A DNA stretch of 64,000 nt from Clostridiales bacterium. GTDB lineage: Bacteria; Bacillota; Clostridia; Oscillospirales; Oscillospiraceae. The stretch is from contig SFHQ01000001.1 in NCBI GenBank assembly GCA_004556345.1, positions 40,091-104,090 of the forward strand. The letters run 5' to 3'. Positions within the stretch are counted from its first letter, which is position 1. Each line of letters starts with the position of its first letter. The position numbers and the translations under genes are program-made. Positions 18,262 to 26,339 of the stretch are shown here, in pieces. The notes under the pieces were generated by a model, which searched no databases, was not told the DNA's origin, and was given only the letters and a program-made list of their open reading frames with translations.

Positions 18262-18563
18262 GGGACCGGCCCTCCTTTTCGTTCATTTTCAAATTTTTTG
18301 AATCATTTAGGTAAATTTAAGGTTCATGCGGTATGCTAAGCACAACAGGGACATCAAGTTCCTCCGCGCGTCCCTGTCGCACACCTTCCATAGTCGGTGT
18401 CCGGGAAAGCACTGACCCTCTCATAATCCTTCTATATTGGGAAAGACTCCATCCAGGAAAACGGTGGGGCACGCTGTCATGGCTGCCCTGCCGTTTTTCT
18501 GTAAGCTGTGAAGTGACCTCAGGGTCACTCCCCTCTCCCTGTTCTCACTTTTTTGCTATAACC

Positions 18564-18592
18564 ATGGTACAAAAAGAATTCTACCCTGTCAA
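18564..18592 (-). promoter_or_regulatory. candidate promoter for the MalT-like regulator
   Basis: TTGACA, 17 bp, TACCAT on the minus strand. The -35 is perfect and the -10 is weaker. It would give a leader of about 295 nt. Confidence 0.55.
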
Positions 18593-18620
18593 GACAATGG
18601 TCAGAAAAAACCGGAAACGA

Positions 18621-18656
18621 CAAGGCCGGGGGACGTCAAACGTCTCCCCGGCCTTG
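18621..18656 (-). terminator. terminator of the polyferredoxin-nifJ-gltA operon
   Basis: A GC-rich stem of about 15 bp with one bulge and a 5-nt loop, starting 30 nt past the gltA stop. On the minus strand it is followed by TCGTTTCC and then a T6 run. Confidence 0.75.
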
Positions 18657-18685
18657 CCATTATGGATGGTGAATCAGTATGCTTC

Positions 18686-20053
18686 TTATTTTGCAGACAG
18701 GTAAGCGTCGATGCTCACGGCAGCTTTCTTGCCGGCACCCATGGCCTTGACCACGGTTTGCGGGCCGGTGACAGCGTCGCCGCCGGCGAACACGCCGGGA
18801 CGGCTGGTCTTGCCGTTCTCATCGGTGGCGATGCCACCCCACTGATCCTTGTCGATGCCTTTGGTGGTGTCCACCACGTCCTCGCTGTAGGAGGTACCGG
18901 TGGCGATGACCAGGTTGTCGCACTCCACATCGATGAACTCACCGGTGCTGACGGGACGGCGACGGCCGGACTCGTCAGGATCACCCAGGAGCATCTTCTC
19001 ACAGCGGACGCCGGTCAGGACGCCATTCTTGCTGTAGCACTCCACAGGGTTGGTCAGCTCGCGGATCTCGATGTCTTCCTCGTAGGTGTGGGCGATCTCA
19101 TCGCGGCGGGCAGGAGCCTCGGCGATGGTACGGCGGTAGACCATGATGGTCTCCGCACCCAGACGACGGGCGCAGCGGACTGCGTCCACGGCCACGTTAC
19201 CGCCGCCGACCACCAGGACGCGCTTGGCGTTCTTGATGCTTGCGGGCAGGTTGGCACCGTTGAGGTTGACCTCGGTCAAGTAGTCGTTGGCAGACCACAC
19301 ACCCTCCAGGGAGGTGTCCAGGCCACGGGGGGTCTGGGGCACGTCGGCGCCGTTGCCGACGAAGATGGCGTCATAGCCAGCGGCGAACAGGTCGTCCACG
19401 CTCTTGTCCTTGTCGATGGCGCTGCCGGTGCAGATCTCCACACCGCGGGCCTTCAGGGTCTCGATCTCCCGGTCCACCACGCTGTTGGGCAGGACGAACT
19501 GGGGGATGCCGTAGGTCAGGATGCCGCCCACATAGGACAGCTTCTCGAACACGGTCACGTCATAACCCAGCAGAGCCAGGTCCCCGGCGCAGGCGATGCC
19601 GGCAGGGCCGGAACCGATGACGGCGACCTTCTTGCCCTTCTTCTCCACGACGGGGGCGTCCACGCCGTGGCGGGCTGCGTGCCAGTCAGCGACGAAGCGC
19701 TCCAGGCGGCCGATGCCCACGGCCTCGCCGCGCACTGCATGGGCGCAGTTCTTTTCGCACTGCTGCTCCTGGGGGCAGACACGGCCGCAGATGGAAGGCA
19801 TGGTGCTTCTCACGGTGATGATGTCATAGGCGGCCTCGAAATCACCCTCAGCGACCTTGGCAATGAACTCAGGGATGCGCTGATGGATGGGGCAGCCGGC
19901 GGCGCAGGGCTGCTTGCGGCAGTTCAGGCACCGCATGGCCTCGCGGATGGCGTCGGCCTCGGTATAACCCAGTGCCACTTCGTCGAAGTTGGAGCAACGA
20001 ACCTCGCGGGGCTGCTCAGGCATGGGATTTCTTTCTCTTACGTTGTTAATCAT
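18686..20053 (-). CDS. gltA: NADPH-dependent GltA/NfnB-like flavin oxidoreductase
   Basis: The 455-aa protein is a glutamate synthase small-subunit-type oxidoreductase. N-terminal cysteines (CLNCRKQPCAAGC, CGRVC and CEKNC) bind two [4Fe-4S] clusters. GSGPAGIACAGDLALLGY binds FAD and VVGGGNVAVDAVRCARRLGA binds NADPH; GVFAGGDAVTG closes the FAD site. Neither the large glutamate synthase subunit nor an NfnA partner is adjacent, so it may pass electrons between ferredoxin and NADP(H) rather than make glutamate. The ATG overlaps the nifJ stop as ATGA. The name GltA is by similarity; NfnB is the main alternative. Confidence 0.85.
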   Translation of the reverse strand: MINNVRERNPMPEQPREVRCSNFDEVALGYTEADAIREAMRCLNCRKQPCAAGCPIHQRIPEFIAKVAEGDFEAAYDIITVRSTMPSICGRVCPQEQQCEKNCAHAVRGEAVGIGRLERFVADWHAARHGVDAPVVEKKGKKVAVIGSGPAGIACAGDLALLGYDVTVFEKLSYVGGILTYGIPQFVLPNSVVDREIETLKARGVEICTGSAIDKDKSVDDLFAAGYDAIFVGNGADVPQTPRGLDTSLEGVWSANDYLTEVNLNGANLPASIKNAKRVLVVGGGNVAVDAVRCARRLGAETIMVYRRTIAEAPARRDEIAHTYEEDIEIRELTNPVECYSKNGVLTGVRCEKMLLGDPDESGRRRPVSTGEFIDVECDNLVIATGTSYSEDVVDTTKGIDKDQWGGIATDENGKTSRPGVFAGGDAVTGPQTVVKAMGAGKKAAVSIDAYLSAK

Positions 20054-23000
20054 TTCGCCAGTCCCTCCTTCGGCTCCAGACTATTCCGCTTCTGGATCAG
20101 GCTGTCATAGCGGTCCTTTGCGCTCTTCTCAGACTCCTCATACAGCATGGCTGCGTGAGCAGGGTTCTTCATGGTCAGGGAGGCGTAACGGACCTCGCCC
20201 TTCAGGAAGCTCTGGTAATCCTCATTGGGCTTTGCGCTGTCGATCTGCAGGGGGTTCTTGCCAGCCTCGGCCAGACGAGGATCGAAACGCATCAGGTTCC
20301 AATAACCAGCGCGGACGGCCTTCTTCATCTCCACCATGGAGCGGTTCATACCGGCCTTCAGACCGTGGTTGATACAGGGAGCATAGGCGATGATCAGGGA
20401 AGGACCGTCGTAGCTCTCGGCCTCGCGCAGGGCCTTCAGGGTCTGGGCGGGGTTGGCGCCGATGGCGACCTGAGCCACATAGACGTGACCGCTGGTCATG
20501 GCGATCTCAGCCAGACGCTTCTTGGGGGTGGGCTTGCCGCCGGCGGCGAACTGAGCCACAGCGCCGGTGGGGGTAGCCTTGGAGGACTGACCGCCGGTGT
20601 TGGAGTAGACCTCGGTATCGAAGACCAGAACGTTGAAGTTCTCGCGGGAAGCCAGGATGTGGTCCAGGCCGCCGTAACCGATGTCGTAAGCCCAACCGTC
20701 GCCGCCGAAGATCCACATGGAGGGACGAGGCAGCAGGTCAGCGTTCTTGATGATATACTGAGCATCCTCGTTGTCGGCATAGACCTTGCACAGGGCGACC
20801 AGATACTCGCCCAGGTGGTTTGCCTCGGGGGTGTTCATCTTTTCCAGCCAAGCACCGGCAGTGCCAGCGAAAGCGGGGTTCTTTGCCAGACGCTCCACGG
20901 TGTTGCGCAGGGCGGTGCGGCGGGTGCGCATACTCACGGACATGCCGTAGCCGAACTCAGCGTTGTCCTCGAACAGGGAGTTTGCCCAAGCGGGGCCGCG
21001 ACCGTTCTCGTCCACGACGTAAGGCATGCTGGGCACGGAAGCACCCCAGATGGAGGAGCAGCCGGTGGCGTTGGCGATGATGGCGTGGTCGCCGAAGAGC
21101 TGGGTGACCATCTTGGCATAAGGCGTCTCGCCGCAGCCGGGGCAAGCGCCGGAATACTCCAGATAGGGACGCAGGAACTGGGCTTCCTTGACGGTCTTGT
21201 CAGAGCCCTGCTGCACGCCCTTCTTCTTGGCGTACTCGAAGTTCTCCTGATCCTGGAACATACGGCCAGCGGAGCGCTCCATAGCCAGAGCCTTGCCGCG
21301 GGCGGGGCACATCTCCACGCAGGAGCCGCAGCCGGTGCAGTCCTCAGCGGAGACGCCGATGAAGAACTTCTTGCCGGGAGCAGTCTTGCAGTCCACGGTG
21401 GTCAGGCCCTCAGCATCCTCTTCCTTCAGAATGTAAGGACGGATGACAGCGTGGGGGCAGACGGTGGAGCACCAGTTACACTGGGTGCAGTTCTCGGCGT
21501 GCCAGACGGGGATGTCCACGGCGATGCCGCGCTTCTCGAAGGCAGCGGTACCGGAGGGAACTTTACCGGTGGCATAGGGCAGGAAGGCGGAGACGGGCAG
21601 GGCGTCGCCTTCCAGGTTGTTGGTGGGAATGAGGATGTTGCGGACGTAAGCATCCTGCTCTGCGTTCACGGTGTTGAGCTTCAGCTCAGGCTTCTCGCCG
21701 TCCACAGCGTCGGCCCAGCTTGCGGGGACCTTGACTTCCTTGGCAGCGGTCTGGCCGGCCATGACGGCGGCCACGTTCATGTCAACGATGTTCTGGCCCT
21801 TGGCGGCGTAGTCGTTGATGATACCCTGCTTCATGTACTCGATGGCATCCTCAGCGGGGATCAGATCAGCCAGCTTGAAGTAAGCGGACTGGATGATGGT
21901 GTTGATCCGGCCCTTCAGACCAATGCTGCGGGCGATGTTCACGGCATCGACGGTGTAGAGCTTGATCTTCTTCTTGGCGATGGCACGCTTGATGTCGGCG
22001 GGCAGACGGGCTTCCAGCTCGTCGCCTTCCCAGTCGCAGTTGATCATGAAGATACCGCCGGGCTTGACGTCGCGGACCATGTCATACTTGCCGATGTAGG
22101 CGGGGTTACCCACGACCACACAGTCAGCAGCGCCGACATAGTAAGAAGAACGGATGGGCTTGTCACCAAAGCGCAGGTGGCTGATGGTCAGGCCGCCGGA
22201 CTTCTTGGAGTCATACTGGAAGTATGCCTGAACATACTTGTCGGTGTGGTCGCCGATGATCTTGGAGGTGTTCTTGGAAGCGCCGACCAGACCGTCGGAA
22301 CCGATGCCCCAGAACTTAACGGAAGCCTGGGTGGGATCGTGGGGCAGCTCGAACTCGCACTTCTCGATGGACAGGTGGGTCACGTCATCCACGATGCTCA
22401 CGGTGAAGTGGTTGTGGCCGCCCTTGGCCAGGTGCTGGAACACGGAGTACATGTCAGCGGGGGTGGTGTCCTTGGAGGACAGGCCATACCGGCCGCCGAT
22501 GACGCGGATGTCCTTCATGCCGGCGTCGTCCAGCACAGCGGTAACGTCCAGATACAGAGGCTCACCGAATGCACCGGGCTCCTTGGTGCGGTCCAGAACA
22601 GCGATGCGCTGGACGGACTTGGGCAGCTCAGAGAGCATGTGCTTGGCGGAGAAGGGACGATACAGGTGGACCTCCAGCACGCCGACCTTGGCGCCCTTGG
22701 CGGTCATCACGTCCACGACTTCCTCCAGGGTGCCGCAGACGGAACCCATAGCCACGACCACGTCGGTGGCGTCGGGCGCACCGTAGTAGTTGAAGGGCTT
22801 GTAGTTGGTGCCGATGGCCTCGTTGACCTTGTTCATGTTGCCGACCACGATGTCGACCAGCTTGTCATAGGTCAGGTTGGAAGCCTCACGGTGCTGGAAG
22901 AAGGTTTCGGGGGGCTCGTTGGAGCCGCGGTGATAGGGGTGGTGGGGCAGGTTGGCCTCGGCGTGGAACTTATCCACGGCATCCCAGTTGACCATGCCCT

Positions 23001-23589
23001 TCAGGGTCTCATAGTCCCAGGTACGCAGCTTCTGGATCTCGTGGGAGGTACGGAAGCCGTCGAAGAAGTTGATGAAGCCCATGCTGCCCTCGATGGCGGA
23101 CAGGTGGGAAACAGGAGCCAGGTCCATGACCTCCTGGGGGGTACCGGAGGCCAGCATTGCCATACCGGTGCCGCGGCAGGCCATCACGTCCTGATGGTCA
23201 CCGAAGATGGACAGGGCGTGGGTGGTCAGGGTACGGGCTGCGACGTGGAACACGCCGGGCAGGCCCTCGCCAGCGATCTTATACAGGTTGGGGATCATCA
23301 GCATCAGGCCCTGAGAGGCGGTGAAGGTGGTGGTCAGGGCGCCGGTGGACAGGGAGCCATGGACGGCACCGGCAGCGCCGGCCTCAGATTCCATCTCCAC
23401 GATGTTCACGCGGTTGCCGAAGATGTTTCTTCTATCTTGGTTGGCCCATTCGTCCACGTGCTCTGCCATGGGGGAAGAGGGGGTGATGGGGTAAATAGCG
23501 GCTACCTCAGTAAAAGCATAGGCGACGTGGCCGGCGGCGGTGTTCGCGTCCATACTCTTAAAGGGTCTGGTGTCTTTCACTTTTTTCAT
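20050..23589 (-). CDS. nifJ: pyruvate:ferredoxin (flavodoxin) oxidoreductase
   Basis: The single-chain 1179-aa enzyme converts pyruvate and CoA to acetyl-CoA, CO2 and reduced ferredoxin, the central oxygen-sensitive step of anaerobic sugar and amino-acid catabolism. IYPITPSSPMAEHVDEWA is the N-terminal pyrimidine-binding domain. Two ferredoxin motifs (CTQCNWCSTVCPH and CTGCGSCVEMCP) lie near residues 700-760. The TPP site GDGWAYDIGYGGLDHILA and the C-terminal NTGGQSSKATPTGAVAQF are clear. It overlaps both neighbours by ATGA, so polyferredoxin, PFOR and GltA are translated together. Confidence 0.97.
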   Translation of the reverse strand: MKKVKDTRPFKSMDANTAAGHVAYAFTEVAAIYPITPSSPMAEHVDEWANQDRRNIFGNRVNIVEMESEAGAAGAVHGSLSTGALTTTFTASQGLMLMIPNLYKIAGEGLPGVFHVAARTLTTHALSIFGDHQDVMACRGTGMAMLASGTPQEVMDLAPVSHLSAIEGSMGFINFFDGFRTSHEIQKLRTWDYETLKGMVNWDAVDKFHAEANLPHHPYHRGSNEPPETFFQHREASNLTYDKLVDIVVGNMNKVNEAIGTNYKPFNYYGAPDATDVVVAMGSVCGTLEEVVDVMTAKGAKVGVLEVHLYRPFSAKHMLSELPKSVQRIAVLDRTKEPGAFGEPLYLDVTAVLDDAGMKDIRVIGGRYGLSSKDTTPADMYSVFQHLAKGGHNHFTVSIVDDVTHLSIEKCEFELPHDPTQASVKFWGIGSDGLVGASKNTSKIIGDHTDKYVQAYFQYDSKKSGGLTISHLRFGDKPIRSSYYVGAADCVVVGNPAYIGKYDMVRDVKPGGIFMINCDWEGDELEARLPADIKRAIAKKKIKLYTVDAVNIARSIGLKGRINTIIQSAYFKLADLIPAEDAIEYMKQGIINDYAAKGQNIVDMNVAAVMAGQTAAKEVKVPASWADAVDGEKPELKLNTVNAEQDAYVRNILIPTNNLEGDALPVSAFLPYATGKVPSGTAAFEKRGIAVDIPVWHAENCTQCNWCSTVCPHAVIRPYILKEEDAEGLTTVDCKTAPGKKFFIGVSAEDCTGCGSCVEMCPARGKALAMERSAGRMFQDQENFEYAKKKGVQQGSDKTVKEAQFLRPYLEYSGACPGCGETPYAKMVTQLFGDHAIIANATGCSSIWGASVPSMPYVVDENGRGPAWANSLFEDNAEFGYGMSVSMRTRRTALRNTVERLAKNPAFAGTAGAWLEKMNTPEANHLGEYLVALCKVYADNEDAQYIIKNADLLPRPSMWIFGGDGWAYDIGYGGLDHILASRENFNVLVFDTEVYSNTGGQSSKATPTGAVAQFAAGGKPTPKKRLAEIAMTSGHVYVAQVAIGANPAQTLKALREAESYDGPSLIIAYAPCINHGLKAGMNRSMVEMKKAVRAGYWNLMRFDPRLAEAGKNPLQIDSAKPNEDYQSFLKGEVRYASLTMKNPAHAAMLYEESEKSAKDRYDSLIQKRNSLEPKEGLAK

Positions 23590-24860
23590 TTTGCCGCGCC
23601 TCCTTTCTGTGCTGCCATGGCACGAACCTGAACATAGGTGAACTCCGGCATCTCCCGTGCGCTGATCACGCCGTTGGGGCAGACATAGGAGCAGATGTTA
23701 CAGTCTTCGCAGCGCTCAGGCTCGATGACGGCACGGCCGTTCTCCATGTGGATCAGGCCGTCAGGGCAGTTGGCAGCGCAGTCGCCGCAGCCGATACAGC
23801 CGACCCAGCACAGCTGCTTGCGGACCTCAGGATCATCCTGGGAGGCGCAGGGAACCAGCTTGGCGCCCTTGTAAGGCACGATGACGGGCAGCTCCTGGGG
23901 GCAGACGTGGACGCAGGCGGTGCAGCCCACGCACTTGTCGGGATCGACCTTGGCGGTGCCGTTGACGATCTCGATGGCGTCGAAGCGGCAGGCCTGGACG
24001 CAGTCGCCGAAGCCGGCGCAGCCGAAGTTGCAGTGGCCGTCCAGGGCCATCTTCACGGCCTCGTGGCAGTTGGTGGCACCGGCCTGGGCATAGACCTCAT
24101 GGTTGTGCCAGCCGCCGCGGCAGCGGACGAAAGCGACGGTGGACTTGAGCTTGGTCAGATCATGGTAGGTATCCTCGATGATCTTCTTGCGGCAGGAGAC
24201 GGTGCAGGCCACGCAGCCCACGCACTTCTCATAGTCGATGACGGCGCAGTTATCCACGATGGAGATGGCCTCTTCGGGACAGGCCTCGGCGCAGTCGCCG
24301 CAGCCGATACAGCTGTGGCCGCACAGACGCAGGGCAACGTCCTCCTCGTCCTGGTTGGAGCAAGGCACGAAGTTGGAGGCATCGTCGGGGACCATGTGGA
24401 CCAGCTTCTGGGGGCAGACATCGGCGCAGGCGCCGCAGCCGTTGCACTTGGACTTATCCAGGTGCACGTTGCCGTGCTCAATGGTGAGCGCACCGAAGGT
24501 GCAGGCATCCACGCAGGAGCCGGAGCCGACGCACCCATACGTACATTCTCCTGCCAGGAAACCGCTCTTCACGGCCTCTTCGCAGGAAGCGTAGACCTTC
24601 AGCCGGGACTTGCCGGCGGCACAGCCGGTGCACTTGATGAAGGCTGTCTCGTGCTTGGCAGGCAGGGCTTCCCCGCCGGTCAGCGCAGCAATGGCGATGA
24701 TGTCCTCGTCGGTACAGGCGGGACATAGGTTCACCGAACCGCCCTTGGCGATGGCTTCGGCACATTTGTCACAAGAGGCAAATCCACATCCGCCGTGGCC
24801 GGTGCAGTCGGTACCCGGAAGCAGCTTCCGGATTTCTTTTGCAAGATTGTTTGGCTGCAT
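23586..24860 (-). CDS. polyferredoxin with duplicated RnfB-like cores
   Basis: The 424-aa protein starts with a 4Fe-4S Fes domain (CTGHGGCGFASCDKC). Two similar halves follow. Each holds an RnfB-type motif (CTYGCVGSGSCVDAC, CNFGCAGFGDCVQAC), a KCxGCxAC ferredoxin motif, a CIGCGDCA motif and a final CxxCxxC motif, so about eight [4Fe-4S] sites in all. No transmembrane helix is seen, unlike true RnfB, so it is likely soluble or bound to a partner. Translational coupling to nifJ suggests it takes electrons from PFOR. A near-perfect promoter lies 55 nt upstream. The exact partner is unknown. Confidence 0.85.
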   Translation of the reverse strand: MQPNNLAKEIRKLLPGTDCTGHGGCGFASCDKCAEAIAKGGSVNLCPACTDEDIIAIAALTGGEALPAKHETAFIKCTGCAAGKSRLKVYASCEEAVKSGFLAGECTYGCVGSGSCVDACTFGALTIEHGNVHLDKSKCNGCGACADVCPQKLVHMVPDDASNFVPCSNQDEEDVALRLCGHSCIGCGDCAEACPEEAISIVDNCAVIDYEKCVGCVACTVSCRKKIIEDTYHDLTKLKSTVAFVRCRGGWHNHEVYAQAGATNCHEAVKMALDGHCNFGCAGFGDCVQACRFDAIEIVNGTAKVDPDKCVGCTACVHVCPQELPVIVPYKGAKLVPCASQDDPEVRKQLCWVGCIGCGDCAANCPDGLIHMENGRAVIEPERCEDCNICSYVCPNGVISAREMPEFTYVQVRAMAAQKGGAAK

Positions 24861-24914
24861 ACTAAATTCACATCCTTAAAATTCTGCTTTGCAGAGTTCC
24901 TTAAATCCGTCCTT

Positions 24915-24943
24915 ATTATCCTACTTGAAAAACAGAATGTCAA
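24915..24943 (-). promoter_or_regulatory. sigma-A promoter of the polyferredoxin-nifJ-gltA operon
   Basis: TTGACA, 17 bp, GATAAT on the minus strand. The near-consensus match fits the high expression expected for PFOR. Confidence 0.88.
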
Positions 24944-25064
24944 CAGGTTTTCGCTGGTTTTTTGTATTTTTTCGCCACTTTCTTGTGAGTTTGCAGAGGC
25001 TAATTTGTAGCAACAGTCATCTTTTCTGTCTTTTTCAGGAAGTTTAGGCTAATTTTTTGTATTG

Positions 25065-25093
25065 TTGACATCCCTACCGACATGTGGTACATT
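25065..25093 (+). promoter_or_regulatory. sigma-A promoter of DUF3870-dcd
   Basis: TTGACA, 17 bp, TACATT, giving an untranslated leader of about 85 nt. Confidence 0.8.
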
Positions 25094-25184
25094 AAAATGT
25101 GCTGAATATCTGGTTGCAGGTGAAATCATCTCTTTGTCAATCGGGATCGTTTGGCATTATCCTATCGTTTTGGAGGGGGTTCTC

Positions 25185-25514
25185 TTGCCCAAGGTTTTTC
25201 TATCCGGCTACGCCAAGCTGCCCGACAACACCACCGCCCAGAAGCTCTATTCCCACCTGGTCCTGGTGGTCACAGCGGAGATGCCCGGAGGGATCATCCA
25301 GGACGCAGACTGCACCATGGCCACGGAATTGGGCCGCCGCTTCATCCGGGAGCTGCTCACCGGCTACGACCTGCACCGGGGGCCGGAGCCGCTGGTGGAG
25401 CTGCTGAACCAGACCTATCACGGCCACCTGCGGAAAGCCCTGCAAACCTGCATCAAAGGCATCTGCCTTCAGTTTGGGGAGCTCAACCGCGCCGCCGCGA
25501 AGCAGTCCGGCTGA
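25185..25514 (+). CDS. DUF3870 domain protein, TTG start
   Basis: The 109-aa product starts MPKVFLSGYAKLPDNTTAQ and contains VVVTAEMPGGIIQDADCTMA and YHGHLRKALQTCIKGI, as in DUF3870 proteins of Clostridia. The aspartate-rich DADCT segment and the conserved Tyr-His are typical. No function is known. The TTG at 25185 follows GGAGGGGG at good spacing, and the family begins here. The frame is open further upstream, but it crosses the promoter. It is followed 80 nt later by dcd. Confidence 0.75.
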   Translation: MPKVFLSGYAKLPDNTTAQKLYSHLVLVVTAEMPGGIIQDADCTMATELGRRFIRELLTGYDLHRGPEPLVELLNQTYHGHLRKALQTCIKGICLQFGELNRAAAKQSG

Positions 25515-25594
25515 CCGCTTCCCTGCCCTCACCAAGATACCTTATCTTATTATAGAGACACTTCCACGAGAATTTGAGAGAAGGAGGGACCCCC

Positions 25595-26128
25595 ATGCTG
25601 CTGTCCGGCGAGGAGATCAAAAAGAACCTGGGCAAAGACATTATCATCGAGCCCTTTCGCCCGTCCCAGCTCAACCCCAACAGCTACAACCTGCGCCTTT
25701 CCAACGAGCTGCTGGTCTACGACACCGACACCCTGGACATGAAAGCCAAGAACCCCGTCAAGCACCTGACCATCCCCGAAAGCGGACTGCTGCTGGAGGC
25801 CAACAAGCTCTATCTGGGCCGCACGGTGGAGTACACCAAGACGGATCGATTCGTCCCCATGCTGGAGGGCCGCTCCTCTGTGGGCCGGTTGGGTCTGTTC
25901 ATCCATGTGACGGCTGGGTTTGGCGACGTGGGCTTTGCCGGGTACTGGACGCTGGAGATGTTCTGCATCCACCCCATCGTGATCTACCCCAACGTAGAGA
26001 TCTGCCAGATCTATTACCACACCATCCTGGGCGACTATGAGAAATACGAGTCCGGCAAATACCAGAACAATACCGGAGTCCAGCCCAGTATGCTGTACAA
26101 AGACTTTCTGCGGGACGAGGAGACGTAA
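25595..26128 (+). CDS. dcd: dCTP deaminase
   Basis: The 177-aa protein has the trimeric dUTPase/dCTP deaminase fold motifs: QLNPNSYNLRLSNELLVYD, LEGRSSVGRLGLFIHVTAGF with GDVGFAGYWTLEM (catalytic Glu), and a C-terminal QPSMLYKDF flap. It converts dCTP to dUTP, feeding dTMP synthesis. The bifunctional dUMP-forming variety cannot be excluded from sequence alone. ATG 25595 is set by AAGGAGGGA. It shares a promoter with the DUF3870 gene and ends at a strong terminator. Confidence 0.92.
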   Translation: MLLSGEEIKKNLGKDIIIEPFRPSQLNPNSYNLRLSNELLVYDTDTLDMKAKNPVKHLTIPESGLLLEANKLYLGRTVEYTKTDRFVPMLEGRSSVGRLGLFIHVTAGFGDVGFAGYWTLEMFCIHPIVIYPNVEICQIYYHTILGDYEKYESGKYQNNTGVQPSMLYKDFLRDEET

Positions 26129-26170
26129 CCGCTCCCCACTTACTTCCGCAGGATATACATTATATTATAG

Positions 26171-26207
26171 AGAGACAGAGCGCATCGTGAGCGCTCTGTC
26201 TCTTTTT
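26171..26207 (+). terminator. terminator of DUF3870-dcd
   Basis: A perfect 13-bp stem, a 7-nt loop and a T5 run. Confidence 0.9.
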
Positions 26208-26211
26208 GCAG

Positions 26212-26250
26212 AGAAAAACCCGGCTCCCTGCCAAAGCAGGGAGCCGGGTT
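26212..26250 (-). terminator. terminator of the NCS2-like permease gene
   Basis: A perfect 14-bp stem (26217-26230 with 26237-26250) and a 6-nt loop, followed by T-rich sequence on the minus strand. It lies about 90 nt past the permease stop. Confidence 0.85.
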
Positions 26251-26339
26251 CAGGTGCATCAGAAAGTCAATCGTTTTGATTGGATTCGGAAAAATACGGT
26301 TGGGGATGAAAGAGTGGGTCAGGTGATGTATGGAGAAGC

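Larger units (their letters stand above)
18262..18685. other. intergenic region: long leader of the MalT-like gene and end of the redox operon
   Basis: No convincing gene lies here. Seen are the gltA terminator, a minus-strand promoter about 300 nt upstream of the regulator, and an 8-bp inverted repeat (GTCCCTGT arms near 18350-18390) that could form a leader hairpin. A 123-codon open frame on the plus strand lacks an SD and recognisable features. Confidence 0.6.
24861..25184. other. AT-rich divergent promoter region
   Basis: This region holds the two divergent sigma-A promoters listed separately and an 85-nt leader in front of the DUF3870 gene. I see no other gene, repeat or riboswitch. Confidence 0.8.

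Noticed and set aside
18333..18704. 123-codon plus-strand frame upstream of the gltA terminator
   Set aside because: No SD or family likeness, and it runs through the terminator into gltA antisense.
20155..23631. 1158-codon open frame antisense to PFOR
   Set aside because: A GC-rich shadow frame of nifJ with no SD, no family and biased composition (Gly, Val, His, Asp, Leu).
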